Positions 55,495-63,891 of a stretch of DNA of 64,000 nucleotides are shown here, piece by piece. Location of the stretch: the NCBI RefSeq assembly GCF_000359585.1, contig NZ_APMH01000005.1, positions 62,001-126,000 on the forward strand, given 5' to 3'. The translations under genes and the position numbers were made by a program. The notes under the pieces are model-generated. The model ran no database searches, had not been told where the DNA came from, and was given only the letters and a program-made list of their open reading frames with translations. The DNA comes from Clostridium tyrobutyricum DSM 2637 = ATCC 25755 = JCM 11008. GTDB taxonomy: Bacteria > Bacillota > Clostridia > Clostridiales > Clostridiaceae. Position 1 is the first letter of the stretch, and each line of letters starts with the position of its first letter.

Positions 55495-55929
55495 ATGGGA
55501 GTTAATAAATTTAATTCCGAAGGTTATTATGACCCAACTCCTTATGCTGCAATTACAAATGTTATCAAAGGTTTAAAGACAGAAAAAAACTCTGTTTTTA
55601 AGCCTCTTGTATATATTTGCTCGACCTATTCAGGGAATATTGAAATTAATGTAAAAAAGGCACGTGCTTTCTGCAGGTTTGCATTGGAGATGAATCGTAT
55701 CCCACTTGCTCCACATTTGCTTTTTCCTCAGTTTATGAATGATGACATTCCACAGGAGAGGGAATTAGCTATGTTCATGAATATGGTTTTACTTGGCAAA
55801 TGCAATGAACTATGGGTATTTGGAAATACTATATCAAATGGGATGGCACAAGAAATTGAAAGGGCAAAGAAACGCAAACAGTTAATTAGATATTTCAATG
55901 AGAAGTTACAGGAGGTGGACAGCTTATGA
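55495..55929 (+). CDS. DUF4406-like nucleoside deoxyribosyltransferase fold protein
   Basis: 144 residues, one base after the previous gene. KPLVYICSTYSGNIEINVKK, IPLAPHLLFPQF, and LLGKCNELWVFGNTISNGM correspond to the DUF4406/DUF7768 branch of the nucleoside 2-deoxyribosyltransferase fold. It may act on nucleotides during phage replication. It overlaps VapE by 4 bases. Confidence 0.82.
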   Translation: MGVNKFNSEGYYDPTPYAAITNVIKGLKTEKNSVFKPLVYICSTYSGNIEINVKKARAFCRFALEMNRIPLAPHLLFPQFMNDDIPQERELAMFMNMVLLGKCNELWVFGNTISNGMAQEIERAKKRKQLIRYFNEKLQEVDSL

Positions 55930-58289
55930 AAATTGCAGTTGGTAATAGCCGTATGGATAAAAAGTGGAAAAACACAGATATTTCATGGAAGGATTTTTGC
56001 TCCCGTGTAAAGACCACGCAAAAAACAACAGAAACCATAGAAGAATACCGCAAACTAAAAAGAGGACAGCAAGATGATATTAAAGATGTGGGTGGATTTG
56101 TGGGTGGCTATTTAAGGGAGGGCAGACGTAAGAAAGGGCATGTGCTTTGCCGTTCTATTTTAACATTAGATATGGATTATGCAGCAGCAGATATATGGGA
56201 GCAAATTATAATGCTTTTTGATTTTAAATGCTGTATGCATTCAACCCATAAACATACACTAGAAAATCCAAGACTTCGTCTAATCATTCCACTTGCTCGT
56301 GAAATTAGTGAGGAGGAGTATGCAGCTGTTGCTCGTATGGTGGCAAAAGAAATAGGCATTGACCTTTTTGATGATACAACCTATGAGGCAGAACGTCTTA
56401 TGTACTGGCCTTCCACATCTTCAAATGGTGTATTTGTATATAAAGAAAATGATGGAGCATTACTTGATCCAGATTTATATCTTGCCAAATATGATAATTG
56501 GCAAGATACCACTACCTGGCCAGTATCTTCACGTCAATCTGAAATTATTAAAAGAAGTTTAAAAGAACAAGCAGATCCTCTTTTAAAGGAAGGTGTAGTA
56601 GGAACATTCTGCCGTACTTATTCAATTCGTGATGTAATTGAAAAATTCTTAAATGATGTTTATGCGCCATCTGCAATTGAAGGCCGCTATGATTATATTC
56701 CTGCTGACAGCAGTGCAGGTGTAATTATTTATGATGATAAATTTGCATACAGCCATCATGCTACAGACCCTGCAAGTGGTTTACTTCTAAATGCATTTGA
56801 CCTTGTACGTATCCATAAATTTGGTTCTCTTGATGATAAGGCGGCTGTAAATACAGCTGCAAGTAAACTACCGTCTTATGTGTCAATGTGTGATTTTGCA
56901 ATTAAGGATACTGCAGTAAAAGCAGAATTTGCAAAAGAAAGACAAGCACAGGCAGAAGAGGAATTTTCAGAGGATGATTGGCAGACTGCTTTAGAACTTG
57001 ATAAGCAAGGTAAAGTAAAGGGCGCTCTGGATAATATTGTGCTGATTTTGCGTAATGATGACGGATTAAAGTCACTTGCTTTTAACTGCCATCGTGATGG
57101 TATAGATGCCAAAGGTGGTTTACCTTGGAAGCAAATTAAGTACGGCTGGAATGATTCAGATAACGCATCTTTAAAGGTGTATCTAAGTAGTAAATATGGA
57201 ATTTATGCTCCTACTAAAACAAAAGATGCTGTGCTGGCAGTTGCTGCGGAAAGAGCTTATCATCCCATCAAGGAGTATCTTGATAATTTGCCCAAATGGG
57301 ATGGTGTGGCCCGTGTAGAAACTCTTTTGATAGATTATTTTGGAGCAGCTGACAGCACATATACAAAAGCAGTAATTAGGAAAACAATGGTGGCGGCAGT
57401 TGCACGCATTTATCAACCAGGAATAAAATTTGACAGCGTACTTATATTAAATGGGCCACAAGGTATAGGTAAATCTACATTCTTTGCAAAACTAGCTGGA
57501 GAATGGTTTTCAGATAGTTTAACCATTACAGATATGAAAGATAAGGCAGGTCCAGAAAAGCTGCAGGGATATTGGATGCTTGAACTTGGTGAACTTGCTG
57601 GAATGCGTAAGACAGATGTTGAAATTGTTAAATCTTTTATTTCAAGAGTAGATGATAAATATAGAGCAAGCTATGGAGTAAATGTAGAAAACCATCCAAG
57701 ACAGTGCGTTATTGTTGGTTCTACTAATGCTGAAAATGGCTTTTTACGAGATATTTCAGGCAACCGCAGATTTTGGCCAGTTCGTATCAGTGGCAATTCT
57801 GTTAAAAAGTCATGGCAAATTACTACTGAAGAAGTGCAGCAGATTTGGGCAGAGGCTATTTATCTATATGAACAAGGTGAAAAACTCTATCTCGAAGGTG
57901 ATGATGCTATTCTTGCCAGTGGTGAACAAGCTGATGCCATGGAAACCGATGAGCGCGAAGGCTTGGTGCGTACTTATCTTGATATTCTTTTGCCAGAGGA
58001 TTGGGGCACAATGTCTTTATACGAACGTAGAAATTTCCTTGGGGGCAGCGAATTTGGTGGCGGCACCCGTGTAGGTACTGTAAAACGAAATCTTGTCTGC
58101 AACATGGAAATTTGGTGTGAGTGTTTTGGCAAAGATGCATCTTCTATGAAAACAGCAGATTCTTATTCTATTGGAGCCATTATGAGAAAAATTAGTGATT
58201 GGAACAAGTACTGTGGGAACAAAAACGGAACAAGTAATTTCCCTATCTATGGAAAGCAGCGTGCTTATTCCAGAGTAAAGGAACGTTAG
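55926..58289 (+). CDS. VapE-type primase/helicase
   Basis: 787 residues. An N-terminal primase-polymerase-like region (LDMDYAAADIWEQI, HSTHKHTLENPRLRLIIP) precedes the virulence-associated E helicase: Walker A LNGPQGIGKSTFFAKLAG, Walker B region WMLELGELAGM, and the sensor STNAENGFLRDISGNRRFWPV. It would prime and unwind DNA at the element's origin. GGAGGTGG precedes the ATG. Confidence 0.93.
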   Translation: MKIAVGNSRMDKKWKNTDISWKDFCSRVKTTQKTTETIEEYRKLKRGQQDDIKDVGGFVGGYLREGRRKKGHVLCRSILTLDMDYAAADIWEQIIMLFDFKCCMHSTHKHTLENPRLRLIIPLAREISEEEYAAVARMVAKEIGIDLFDDTTYEAERLMYWPSTSSNGVFVYKENDGALLDPDLYLAKYDNWQDTTTWPVSSRQSEIIKRSLKEQADPLLKEGVVGTFCRTYSIRDVIEKFLNDVYAPSAIEGRYDYIPADSSAGVIIYDDKFAYSHHATDPASGLLLNAFDLVRIHKFGSLDDKAAVNTAASKLPSYVSMCDFAIKDTAVKAEFAKERQAQAEEEFSEDDWQTALELDKQGKVKGALDNIVLILRNDDGLKSLAFNCHRDGIDAKGGLPWKQIKYGWNDSDNASLKVYLSSKYGIYAPTKTKDAVLAVAAERAYHPIKEYLDNLPKWDGVARVETLLIDYFGAADSTYTKAVIRKTMVAAVARIYQPGIKFDSVLILNGPQGIGKSTFFAKLAGEWFSDSLTITDMKDKAGPEKLQGYWMLELGELAGMRKTDVEIVKSFISRVDDKYRASYGVNVENHPRQCVIVGSTNAENGFLRDISGNRRFWPVRISGNSVKKSWQITTEEVQQIWAEAIYLYEQGEKLYLEGDDAILASGEQADAMETDEREGLVRTYLDILLPEDWGTMSLYERRNFLGGSEFGGGTRVGTVKRNLVCNMEIWCECFGKDASSMKTADSYSIGAIMRKISDWNKYCGNKNGTSNFPIYGKQRAYSRVKER

Positions 58290-58441
58290 TAGGGTTGTAC
58301 TATACTTTGTTTCTAAATTGGTTCACTTAAAAAAGCTAGTGAATTAAAGAAAAATAAGCTATTTAGAATAGGTGGAACAAGTTGAAACCTATATAAACAA
58401 AAAATAATAAAAAAGAAAGAGTGAGCGTGTGCAGGTGTATG

Positions 58442-58455
58442 TATACGCGCGTATA
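58442..58455. other. 14-bp alternating-purine/pyrimidine palindrome
   Basis: TATACGCGCGTATA is a perfect palindrome inside a GT/AT-alternating stretch (58423-58457), in the 220-base gene-free gap after vapE. Alternating purine-pyrimidine DNA can form Z-DNA or a cruciform. A replication-related role is possible. No gene is visible in 58290-58509. Confidence 0.4.
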
Positions 58456-58509
58456 GGAAATTAGTTCAAATTTGTTTTCCTGTTCTAATTTAAAAATTGG
58501 GAGGCATTT

Positions 58510-58794
58510 ATGCTTGAAAAATATATTGAAAATAAACTTGTAACAGCAGTTAAAAAGATGGGCGGCATTTCTCCTAAGTTTGTATCCCCTGGATTTGATG
58601 GAGTGCCAGACCGACTAGTACTTTTACCACAGGGCAGGTTCGCCTTTGTTGAATTAAAGGCAAAAGGTAAGAAAATGAGACCACTGCAAGTAAATAGAAA
58701 AATGCAGCTGGAGCAGTTAGGCTTTTTGGTTTACTGCATAGATGATGCAGAACAGATTGGAGGGGTTTTAAGTGAAATTAAAAATTCAATGTGA
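58510..58794 (+). CDS. VRR-NUC domain nuclease
   Basis: 94 residues. LEKYIENKLVTAVKKMGG, SPGFDGVPDRLVLLPQGRFA and FVELKAKGKKMRPLQ are the VRR-NUC pattern with catalytic Asp and Glu-x-Lys. These small enzymes act with SNF2 helicases in phage replication modules. Normally the helicase follows directly; here an HNH gene lies between. Confidence 0.9.
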   Translation: MLEKYIENKLVTAVKKMGGISPKFVSPGFDGVPDRLVLLPQGRFAFVELKAKGKKMRPLQVNRKMQLEQLGFLVYCIDDAEQIGGVLSEIKNSM

Positions 58795-59239
58795 TTGGTG
58801 TGGAAACGTAATAATGCATAGAATGAGCCATAAAAATAGAAATAAACATTTTTTCTGCTGTAAAGAGTGCAGCTACCAATTCAAGAGCAAAAAGGTGCTT
58901 GTCAAATGTGACTGGTGTGAGAAGGAATTCTTAAAAAAGGAATCTGATATAAAGAGAACTAAGCATGATTTTTGCTCACATAAATGTAGTGTAGATTTTT
59001 ATAGATGGACTGGTTTAAATGAAAAAAATGCAAAAGTTGATGGTAAGGAAATTCATAGAAAAATCGTGGAAGAAGCTACTGGTAGAGAATTACTTCCAAA
59101 TGAAGAAGTCCACCATATTGATTTTAATCATCATAACAATAATTTAGATAATTTAGAAGTTTTATCAAAAAGTAAACATGCCAAAATTCATGCAGCTAGA
59201 AAGGGGCGTGGAAAAGATGGCAGATTTATTAAAACGTGA
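58772..59239 (+). CDS. HNH endonuclease with zinc-ribbon repeats
   Basis: 155 residues from a GTG that overlaps the VRR-NUC end by 23 bases. Two zinc ribbons (CDWCGNVIM...FCCKEC and CDWCEKEF...FCSHKC) are followed by an HNH core VHHIDFNHHNNNLDNLEVLS. The layout is that of free-standing homing-type HNH genes. It separates two genes that are usually adjacent and overlaps both, so it looks like an insertion. Confidence 0.85.
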   Translation: MKLKIQCDWCGNVIMHRMSHKNRNKHFFCCKECSYQFKSKKVLVKCDWCEKEFLKKESDIKRTKHDFCSHKCSVDFYRWTGLNEKNAKVDGKEIHRKIVEEATGRELLPNEEVHHIDFNHHNNNLDNLEVLSKSKHAKIHAARKGRGKDGRFIKT

Positions 59240-60593
59240 TTTTATGCATGACTATCAAGATTATGCAAGTGAATTTATTTTAGAGCATTCTGTGGCAGCA
59301 GTGTTTTTAGAATGTGGATTAGGAAAAACGGTTATTTCATTGACTGCTATTAATGATCTGCTATATGACAGCTTTGAAGTTCAAAAAGTGCTTGTCATAT
59401 GCCCTTTGAGAATAGGCCTTAATGTTTGGAAACAGGAGTGCGATAAATGGGAGCATTTAAATAATCTAAGATGTTCTATTGCAATTGGTAATAAGGAGGA
59501 ACGAATTAGAGCCTTGCATAAGAAAGCTGGTATTTACATCATTAATCGTGAAAATGTGGACTGGCTGATAAATGAGAGTGGCATCCCATTTGACTATGAT
59601 ATGGTTGTAATTGATGAGTTATCATCATTTAAGTCTTATCAGGCAAAAAGATTTAAAAGCCTATTAAAGGTAAGACCTAAAGTAAAACGTATTGTAGGAC
59701 TTACAGGAACCCCAAGCAGTAACGGATTAATGGATTTATGGGCAGAGTTTAGGCTTCTTGATATGGGTGAAAGATTGGGAAGATTCATAACTCATTACCG
59801 TAATAACTTCTTTGATCCAGATAAAAGAAATCAGCAGATGGTGTTTAGTTATAAACCAAAAGCTGGTGCTGAAGATGCAATATACCGTCTCATTTCTGAT
59901 ATTACCATTTCTATGAAAAGCACAGATTATTTGAAAATGCCGGAATGTGTTATAAATGAGGTTGTTGTAACACTTTCAGAAAAAGAACGCAAAGCTTATG
60001 ATGGCATGAAGCAAGATTTGGTTTTATCCCTTAAAGGTGAAGAAATAGATGCTGTAAATGCTGCAGCTTTATCAAATAAACTTTGTCAGATGGCAAATGG
60101 TGCTGTGTATGGTGAGGACAAGCGAGTTTTTACGATACATGATAAAAAACTTGATGCACTGGAAGATTTAATTGAATCAGCAAATGGAAAGCCGGTGCTT
60201 GTGGCTTATTGGTTTAGTCATGATTTAGAAAGAATTAAAAAGAGGTTTAAGGTTCGTGAAATAAAAACTTCAAAAGATATTAAGGATTGGAATAATGGTG
60301 AAATAGAAGCAGCAGTAATTCATCCAGCATCAGCAGGACATGGACTAAACCTTCAAGCAGGAGGTTCAACTCTTATATGGTTTGGGCTTACTTGGAGCTT
60401 AGAGTTCTATCAGCAAACCAATGCAAGACTGTGGAGACAAGGACAAAATGAAACAGTTGTTATCCACCATATTATTACTAAAGGGACTATTGATGAGGAT
60501 ATAATAAGAGCTTTAAAACGAAAAGAAAAAGTACAATCAGATTTAATAGCTGCAGTAAAGGCTAAGTTAAAGGAGGGCAAAACTTATGAATAA
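59217..60593 (+). CDS. SNF2-family DEAD/DEAH helicase
   Basis: About 458 residues from the ATG at 59217 (10 bases after AAGGGG). Walker A is LECGLGKTVISLTA, motif II is VIDELSSF (DE), motif III is GLTGTPSSNGLMDLW, and the C-terminal lobe has HPASAGHGLNLQAGG and QTNARLWRQGQNETV. It remodels DNA in the phage replication module, with VRR-NUC. The start overlaps the HNH gene by 23 bases. Confidence 0.92.
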   Translation: MADLLKRDFMHDYQDYASEFILEHSVAAVFLECGLGKTVISLTAINDLLYDSFEVQKVLVICPLRIGLNVWKQECDKWEHLNNLRCSIAIGNKEERIRALHKKAGIYIINRENVDWLINESGIPFDYDMVVIDELSSFKSYQAKRFKSLLKVRPKVKRIVGLTGTPSSNGLMDLWAEFRLLDMGERLGRFITHYRNNFFDPDKRNQQMVFSYKPKAGAEDAIYRLISDITISMKSTDYLKMPECVINEVVVTLSEKERKAYDGMKQDLVLSLKGEEIDAVNAAALSNKLCQMANGAVYGEDKRVFTIHDKKLDALEDLIESANGKPVLVAYWFSHDLERIKKRFKVREIKTSKDIKDWNNGEIEAAVIHPASAGHGLNLQAGGSTLIWFGLTWSLEFYQQTNARLWRQGQNETVVIHHIITKGTIDEDIIRALKRKEKVQSDLIAAVKAKLKEGKTYE

Positions 60594-60807
60594 AAATTGC
60601 TTTGCAAATAAAAACAATAGGTGTAAAATCCTTAACGATATACAGTGTGCTAATAATAGTTGTTCATTCTTCAAAACTGAAGAGGAGCAAGAGGAAAGTA
60701 TTAATAGAGCAAATGCTCGTATTGCTTCACTAGATAAGGCAGTTCAAAAAAGCATTTCTGATACTTATTACAATGGCAAAATGCCTTGGCTAGAGGGGGA
60801 CAAGTAA
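60586..60807 (+). CDS. Small Cys-containing phage protein
   Basis: 73 residues. NCFANKNNRCKILNDIQCA and NNSCSFFKT contain four Cys that may bind zinc; the rest is helical. It overlaps the helicase by 8 bases and is typical of small proteins following phage SNF2 genes. Function unknown. Confidence 0.7.
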   Translation: MNKNCFANKNNRCKILNDIQCANNSCSFFKTEEEQEESINRANARIASLDKAVQKSISDTYYNGKMPWLEGDK

Positions 60808-60808
60808 A

Positions 60809-61237
60809 ATGACAGCGAAACAATATTTATCACAGGCATATAGAATTGACCAAAGGATAAATAGTAAACTTGAGCAGATAGTATCCTTAAGGGCATTAGC
60901 TGCAAAAGCTACATCCACATTAAGTGATACACTACCTAGTGGAACACGTAATGTGCATTCTATGGAGGACATAATAGCTAAAATGGTGGATTTAGAGAAT
61001 GAAATAAATGCGGATATAGACACATTAGTTGATTTAAAAAGGGAATTCGTATTTATTATAAAAAAGATTAGCAACCCTGAATACCAAACATTGTTAGAAC
61101 TTAGATATCTTTGCTTTAAGACCTGGGAACAGATAGCAGTAGAGATGGGGTATGGCTTACGTTATATTCATAAACTTCATGGGAAGGCATTGGAAAATTG
61201 TGAGATGAATTTAAAAGAGGACACTAAAAGACACTGA
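60809..61237 (+). CDS. DUF1492/sigma-like phage regulator
   Basis: 142 residues. An N-terminal long helix (AKQYLSQAYRIDQRINSKLE) and the C-terminal HTH LELRYLCFKTWEQIAVEMGYG followed by YIHKLHGKALE match DUF1492/ArpU-type regulators with a sigma region 4-like fold. They usually control phage late genes and sit just before the HNH/terminase region, as here. Confidence 0.85.
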   Translation: MTAKQYLSQAYRIDQRINSKLEQIVSLRALAAKATSTLSDTLPSGTRNVHSMEDIIAKMVDLENEINADIDTLVDLKREFVFIIKKISNPEYQTLLELRYLCFKTWEQIAVEMGYGLRYIHKLHGKALENCEMNLKEDTKRH

Positions 61238-61290
61238 AAGACACCCTAGAAAAATGATAAAGTTATAATAGAAAAGTAGAAAGAAAATGC

Positions 61291-61330
61291 AAAAAGTCAT
61301 CGCAGACCAACTGTGGTGACTTTTTATTTT
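61291..61330 (+). terminator. Terminator at the end of the early module
   Basis: AAAAAGTCA (61291-61299) pairs with TGACTTTTT (61317-61325), with CGCAG/CTGTG extending the stem inside and T-rich sequence after it. Confidence 0.8.
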
Positions 61331-61351
61331 GATAAAAATGAGGTGAATCAA

Positions 61352-61738
61352 TTGCCAAGAAAACCAGCTAAACCTTGCAGTTATCCAGGCTGTCCTGAAG
61401 TTACTAATGAAAGGTACTGCAGCAAGCATCAAAAAGAAGTTGAAAGTAAATACGACAAGACAAGCAGACCTTTTAAGAAACTTTATAATAGTAGATGGTA
61501 CAAGTTAAGGAAACAGTTTCTTTTGAAGCATCCTCTTTGTGAAGAATGTAAAAGAGAAGGTATAGTTACTGCTGCAGAAGTAGTTGACCATATTATACCT
61601 CATAAAGGTAATGAAGAACTCTTTTGGGATGAAAGTAACTGGCAGTCTTTATGTAAGTCCTGTCATGATAGAAAGACTGCTAAGGAGGATGGCAGATGGG
61701 AAAAGAAAGGAAGAGTTTACGCTTATGACTTTAAGTAA
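61352..61738 (+). CDS. HNH endonuclease of the terminase region
   Basis: 128 residues from a TTG behind GAGGTG; the frame further upstream lies in the terminator. CSYPGCPEVT...YCSKH is a zinc element, SRPFKKLYNSRWYKLRKQFL and LCEECKREG lead into VVDHIIPHKGNEELFWDESNWQSLCKSCHDRKT. These HNH proteins are encoded next to terminase genes and assist DNA packaging cuts. Confidence 0.9.
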   Translation: MPRKPAKPCSYPGCPEVTNERYCSKHQKEVESKYDKTSRPFKKLYNSRWYKLRKQFLLKHPLCEECKREGIVTAAEVVDHIIPHKGNEELFWDESNWQSLCKSCHDRKTAKEDGRWEKKGRVYAYDFK

Positions 61739-61804
61739 AAATGTTATCAACAGATTGTTTAAAATATCTGTGGGCAAGTTGTGGATAACCTGTGAACAAA
61801 AAGT

Positions 61805-61875
61805 GCCTGGGGTAGGGGGGCGTAAATCCTCCAGTCCTTGCGACAGAAGGCCGGGCGGTCCCCTTCGTGTTAAAA
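61805..61875. other. GC-rich intergenic block, possible cos/pac-type site
   Basis: Between the HNH gene and the ParB-methylase the otherwise AT-rich sequence becomes very GC-rich (runs such as GGGGTAGGGGGGCG and GGCCGGGCGGTCCCC). The position next to an HNH gene, where terminase normally follows, suggests a packaging signal. No other gene lies in 61739-62027; the ORFs seen in this stretch are incidental. Confidence 0.4.
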
Positions 61876-61956
61876 ATCGCAAAATTCCATAAGGGGGTAT
61901 GGGCAAAAAATTAAATATGGAAAATGCTGAATTTTAAAGGAATTACAGAAAGTTTT

Positions 61957-61998
61957 GCACCTTAAGAAGTTAAATGAAAAATATACTTTTTAAGGTGC
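61957..61998 (+). terminator. Hairpin before the ParB-methylase gene
   Basis: GCACCTTAA (61957-61965) pairs perfectly with TTAAGGTGC (61990-61998), followed by a T-rich tail. An ATG inside it (61974) is not a likely start. It may end transcription from upstream or regulate the following gene. Confidence 0.6.
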
Positions 61999-62027
61999 TT
62001 TCTATTGCTTTTAAGGAAGGTGAAAAA

Positions 62028-63272
62028 GTGGACATTCAGAAGATAGCTGTTGAGAAACTTAATCCAGCTAAATATAATCCAAGAAAAGATTTAAAGCCAG
62101 GAGATCCTGAATATGAAAAACTTAAAAGATCAATTGAAACCTTCGGATATGTAGAACCTGTAATTTGGAATAAGAAAACAGGAAATATTGTGGGGGGACA
62201 TCAAAGGTTTAAGGTTTTAAAGCAGGAAGGTACGAAGGAAATTGAATGCGTAGTTGTTGATATAAGTTCAGATGAGGAGAAGGCATTGAATGTAGCTCTT
62301 AATAAAGTAAGTGGAGAATGGGATATGCCAAAGTTAGTTGATATTTTAGATGAACTTGATAAATCTATGTTTGATATCTCACTTACAGGATTTGATGCCG
62401 CAGAGATAGAAGATTTATTTTCTAAAGTTCATGATAAAGAAGTTAAGGATGATGACTTTGATGCAGATAAAACTCTTGAAGAAATAGAAGAACCTATAAC
62501 AAGAGCAGGCGATCTGTGGATATTAGGAAAACACAGGTTAATATGTGGTGACAGCACTAAAGCTTCTGATGTTGAAAAGCTTATGAATGGGAAAAAAGCT
62601 AATCTATGTGTTACTGATCCACCTTATAACGTTAACTATTCAGCAGGAAAAGAAAATGAAAGAGTTATAAAAAATGACAGCATGGATGATAAGAGTTTTC
62701 ATGAATTTCTACTAGCTGCCTTTAAAAATATATTTGCAGCACTTGATGATGGGGCGGGGGCTTATATTTTTCATGCGGATACAGAAGGATTGAACTTTAG
62801 AAAAGCTTTTAAAGAAGCTGGCTTTCATCTTTCAAGCGTATGTGTTTGGGTAAAGCAGTCATTGGTTTTAGGAAGAAGTGATTATCAATTCCAGCATGAG
62901 CCTGTACTTTATGGATGGAAACCAACAGGGAAGCATAGATGGTATTCAGATAGAAAACAGACAACTGTATGGAATTTTGATAGACCGAGCAAAAGTCCGG
63001 ATCATCCAACAATGAAGCCGGTACCATTAATAGCATATCCAATTAAAAATAGCAGCATGACAAACTGTATAGTATTTGAACCTTTTGCTGGAAGTGGATC
63101 TACTTTAATTGCCTGTGAACAAACAGATAGGATATGTTATGCAGTAGAGCTTGATGAAAAATATTGTGATGTTATTGTAAAAAGATATATAGAAACTTCT
63201 GGAAATGAGGAAGTATTCCTAATAAGAGATGGTGAAAAAATAGATTATAAAAATGTGCTTAAAGTTGAATAA
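62028..63272 (+). CDS. ParB-like nuclease domain/DNA methyltransferase fusion
   Basis: 414 residues from a GTG after AAGGAAGGTGA. The N-terminal ParB/Srx domain shows LNPAKYNPRKDL, GYVEPVIWNKKTGNIVGGHQR. The C-terminal beta-class methylase has motif IV TDPPYNVNYS and motif I FEPFAGSGSTLIACEQ. This fusion is common in prophages near terminase; it probably modifies phage DNA to evade host restriction. Confidence 0.93.
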   Translation: MDIQKIAVEKLNPAKYNPRKDLKPGDPEYEKLKRSIETFGYVEPVIWNKKTGNIVGGHQRFKVLKQEGTKEIECVVVDISSDEEKALNVALNKVSGEWDMPKLVDILDELDKSMFDISLTGFDAAEIEDLFSKVHDKEVKDDDFDADKTLEEIEEPITRAGDLWILGKHRLICGDSTKASDVEKLMNGKKANLCVTDPPYNVNYSAGKENERVIKNDSMDDKSFHEFLLAAFKNIFAALDDGAGAYIFHADTEGLNFRKAFKEAGFHLSSVCVWVKQSLVLGRSDYQFQHEPVLYGWKPTGKHRWYSDRKQTTVWNFDRPSKSPDHPTMKPVPLIAYPIKNSSMTNCIVFEPFAGSGSTLIACEQTDRICYAVELDEKYCDVIVKRYIETSGNEEVFLIRDGEKIDYKNVLKVE

Positions 63273-63287
63273 AGCCCTTGCTATTAC

Positions 63288-63326
63288 TGTGTTTTAGAGT
63301 GATATATAGTATAACAAAAAAACACA
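63288..63326 (+). promoter_or_regulatory. Conserved leader hairpin, copy 1
   Basis: TGTGTTTT (63288-63295) pairs with AAAACACA (63319-63326) around a 23-base loop beginning AGAGTGATATAT; the ribosome binding site GGAGGG follows directly. Copy 2 at 63840 has the same length, nearly the same loop and a compensatory pair change in the stem. Confidence 0.65.
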
Positions 63327-63340
63327 TGGAGGGAAACAAA

Positions 63341-63652
63341 ATGATAGTATTATTTGGAAGAAAGATTTTAAATTTAAAGGAACTTAAGGAGTTTACAAAA
63401 GAAGCTGAAAAGGATGGAATGAGAGGAACATCTTATGAAGTTATAAAAGAAATTGAATTGAGTGATGATGAATTTGAACAGTTTGGAAAGGAACTTTGGA
63501 AGGATCAAACATGGATATCAGAAGAAGATGGTGGCTGCAATGAAAAAGGCGAGTTGAGATGCATAAGGGTAAAAAATACAAAAACAAATAAAAGTATCTT
63601 GGTAGATTCAGAAGGATATACATACCCAAGATACACAGCCATAGAAAAATAA
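63341..63652 (+). CDS. Small phage protein of unknown function
   Basis: 103 residues from the ATG at 63341, after GGAGGG. MIVLFGRKILNLKELKEFTKE-like start (shown in part) with an acidic middle (SDDEFEQFGKELW) and a C-terminal VDSEGYTYPRYT. Proteins of this size and pattern occur in clostridial prophages (DUF6329-like, from memory). No function is known. Confidence 0.72.
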   Translation: MIVLFGRKILNLKELKEFTKEAEKDGMRGTSYEVIKEIELSDDEFEQFGKELWKDQTWISEEDGGCNEKGELRCIRVKNTKTNKSILVDSEGYTYPRYTAIEK

Positions 63653-63672
63653 AAAGCCTGAAGGGACTTTTT

Positions 63673-63765
63673 TTAGTGCATAAATTTAACTGTTGCTAAT
63701 ATAAAAATCATAATTGCTGAAATAGTTACAAGGGTATCTATTCTTATGAAACTTGATTTTTTCAT
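63673..63765 (-). CDS. Short hydrophobic peptide, holin-like toxin candidate
   Basis: 30 codons on the minus strand, preceded by AAGGCGGTGA. The peptide is one membrane helix (DTLVTISAIMIFILATVK), with a basic N-terminus and a His end. The TL..I....FI...VK pattern resembles the putative holin-like toxins of type I toxin-antitoxin systems in Firmicutes. An antisense RNA from the plus strand would be expected but is not proven. Confidence 0.5.
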   Translation of the reverse strand: MKKSSFIRIDTLVTISAIMIFILATVKFMH

Positions 63766-63839
63766 TGATATCACCGCCTTGGTACTCATATTAGCCTTTA
63801 TTTAAAGAAAATAAACCTTCATAAATAACTTGATATATC

Positions 63840-63878
63840 TGTGCTTTAGAGTGATATATGTAATAACAAAAAAGCACA
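63840..63878 (+). promoter_or_regulatory. Conserved leader hairpin, copy 2
   Basis: TGTGCTTT (63840-63847) pairs with AAAGCACA (63871-63878), loop AGAGTGATATAT..., followed directly by AGGAGGT. Compared with copy 1, the T-A pair has become C-G, which preserves the stem. Confidence 0.65.
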
Positions 63879-63891
63879 GGAGGTAATTGAT

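Noticed and set aside
61584-61892. 102-codon frame after the HNH gene and 85-codon frame on the other strand
   Set aside because: Both overlap the HNH gene in another frame and extend into the GC-rich block; no ribosome binding sites and no recognisable protein pattern.
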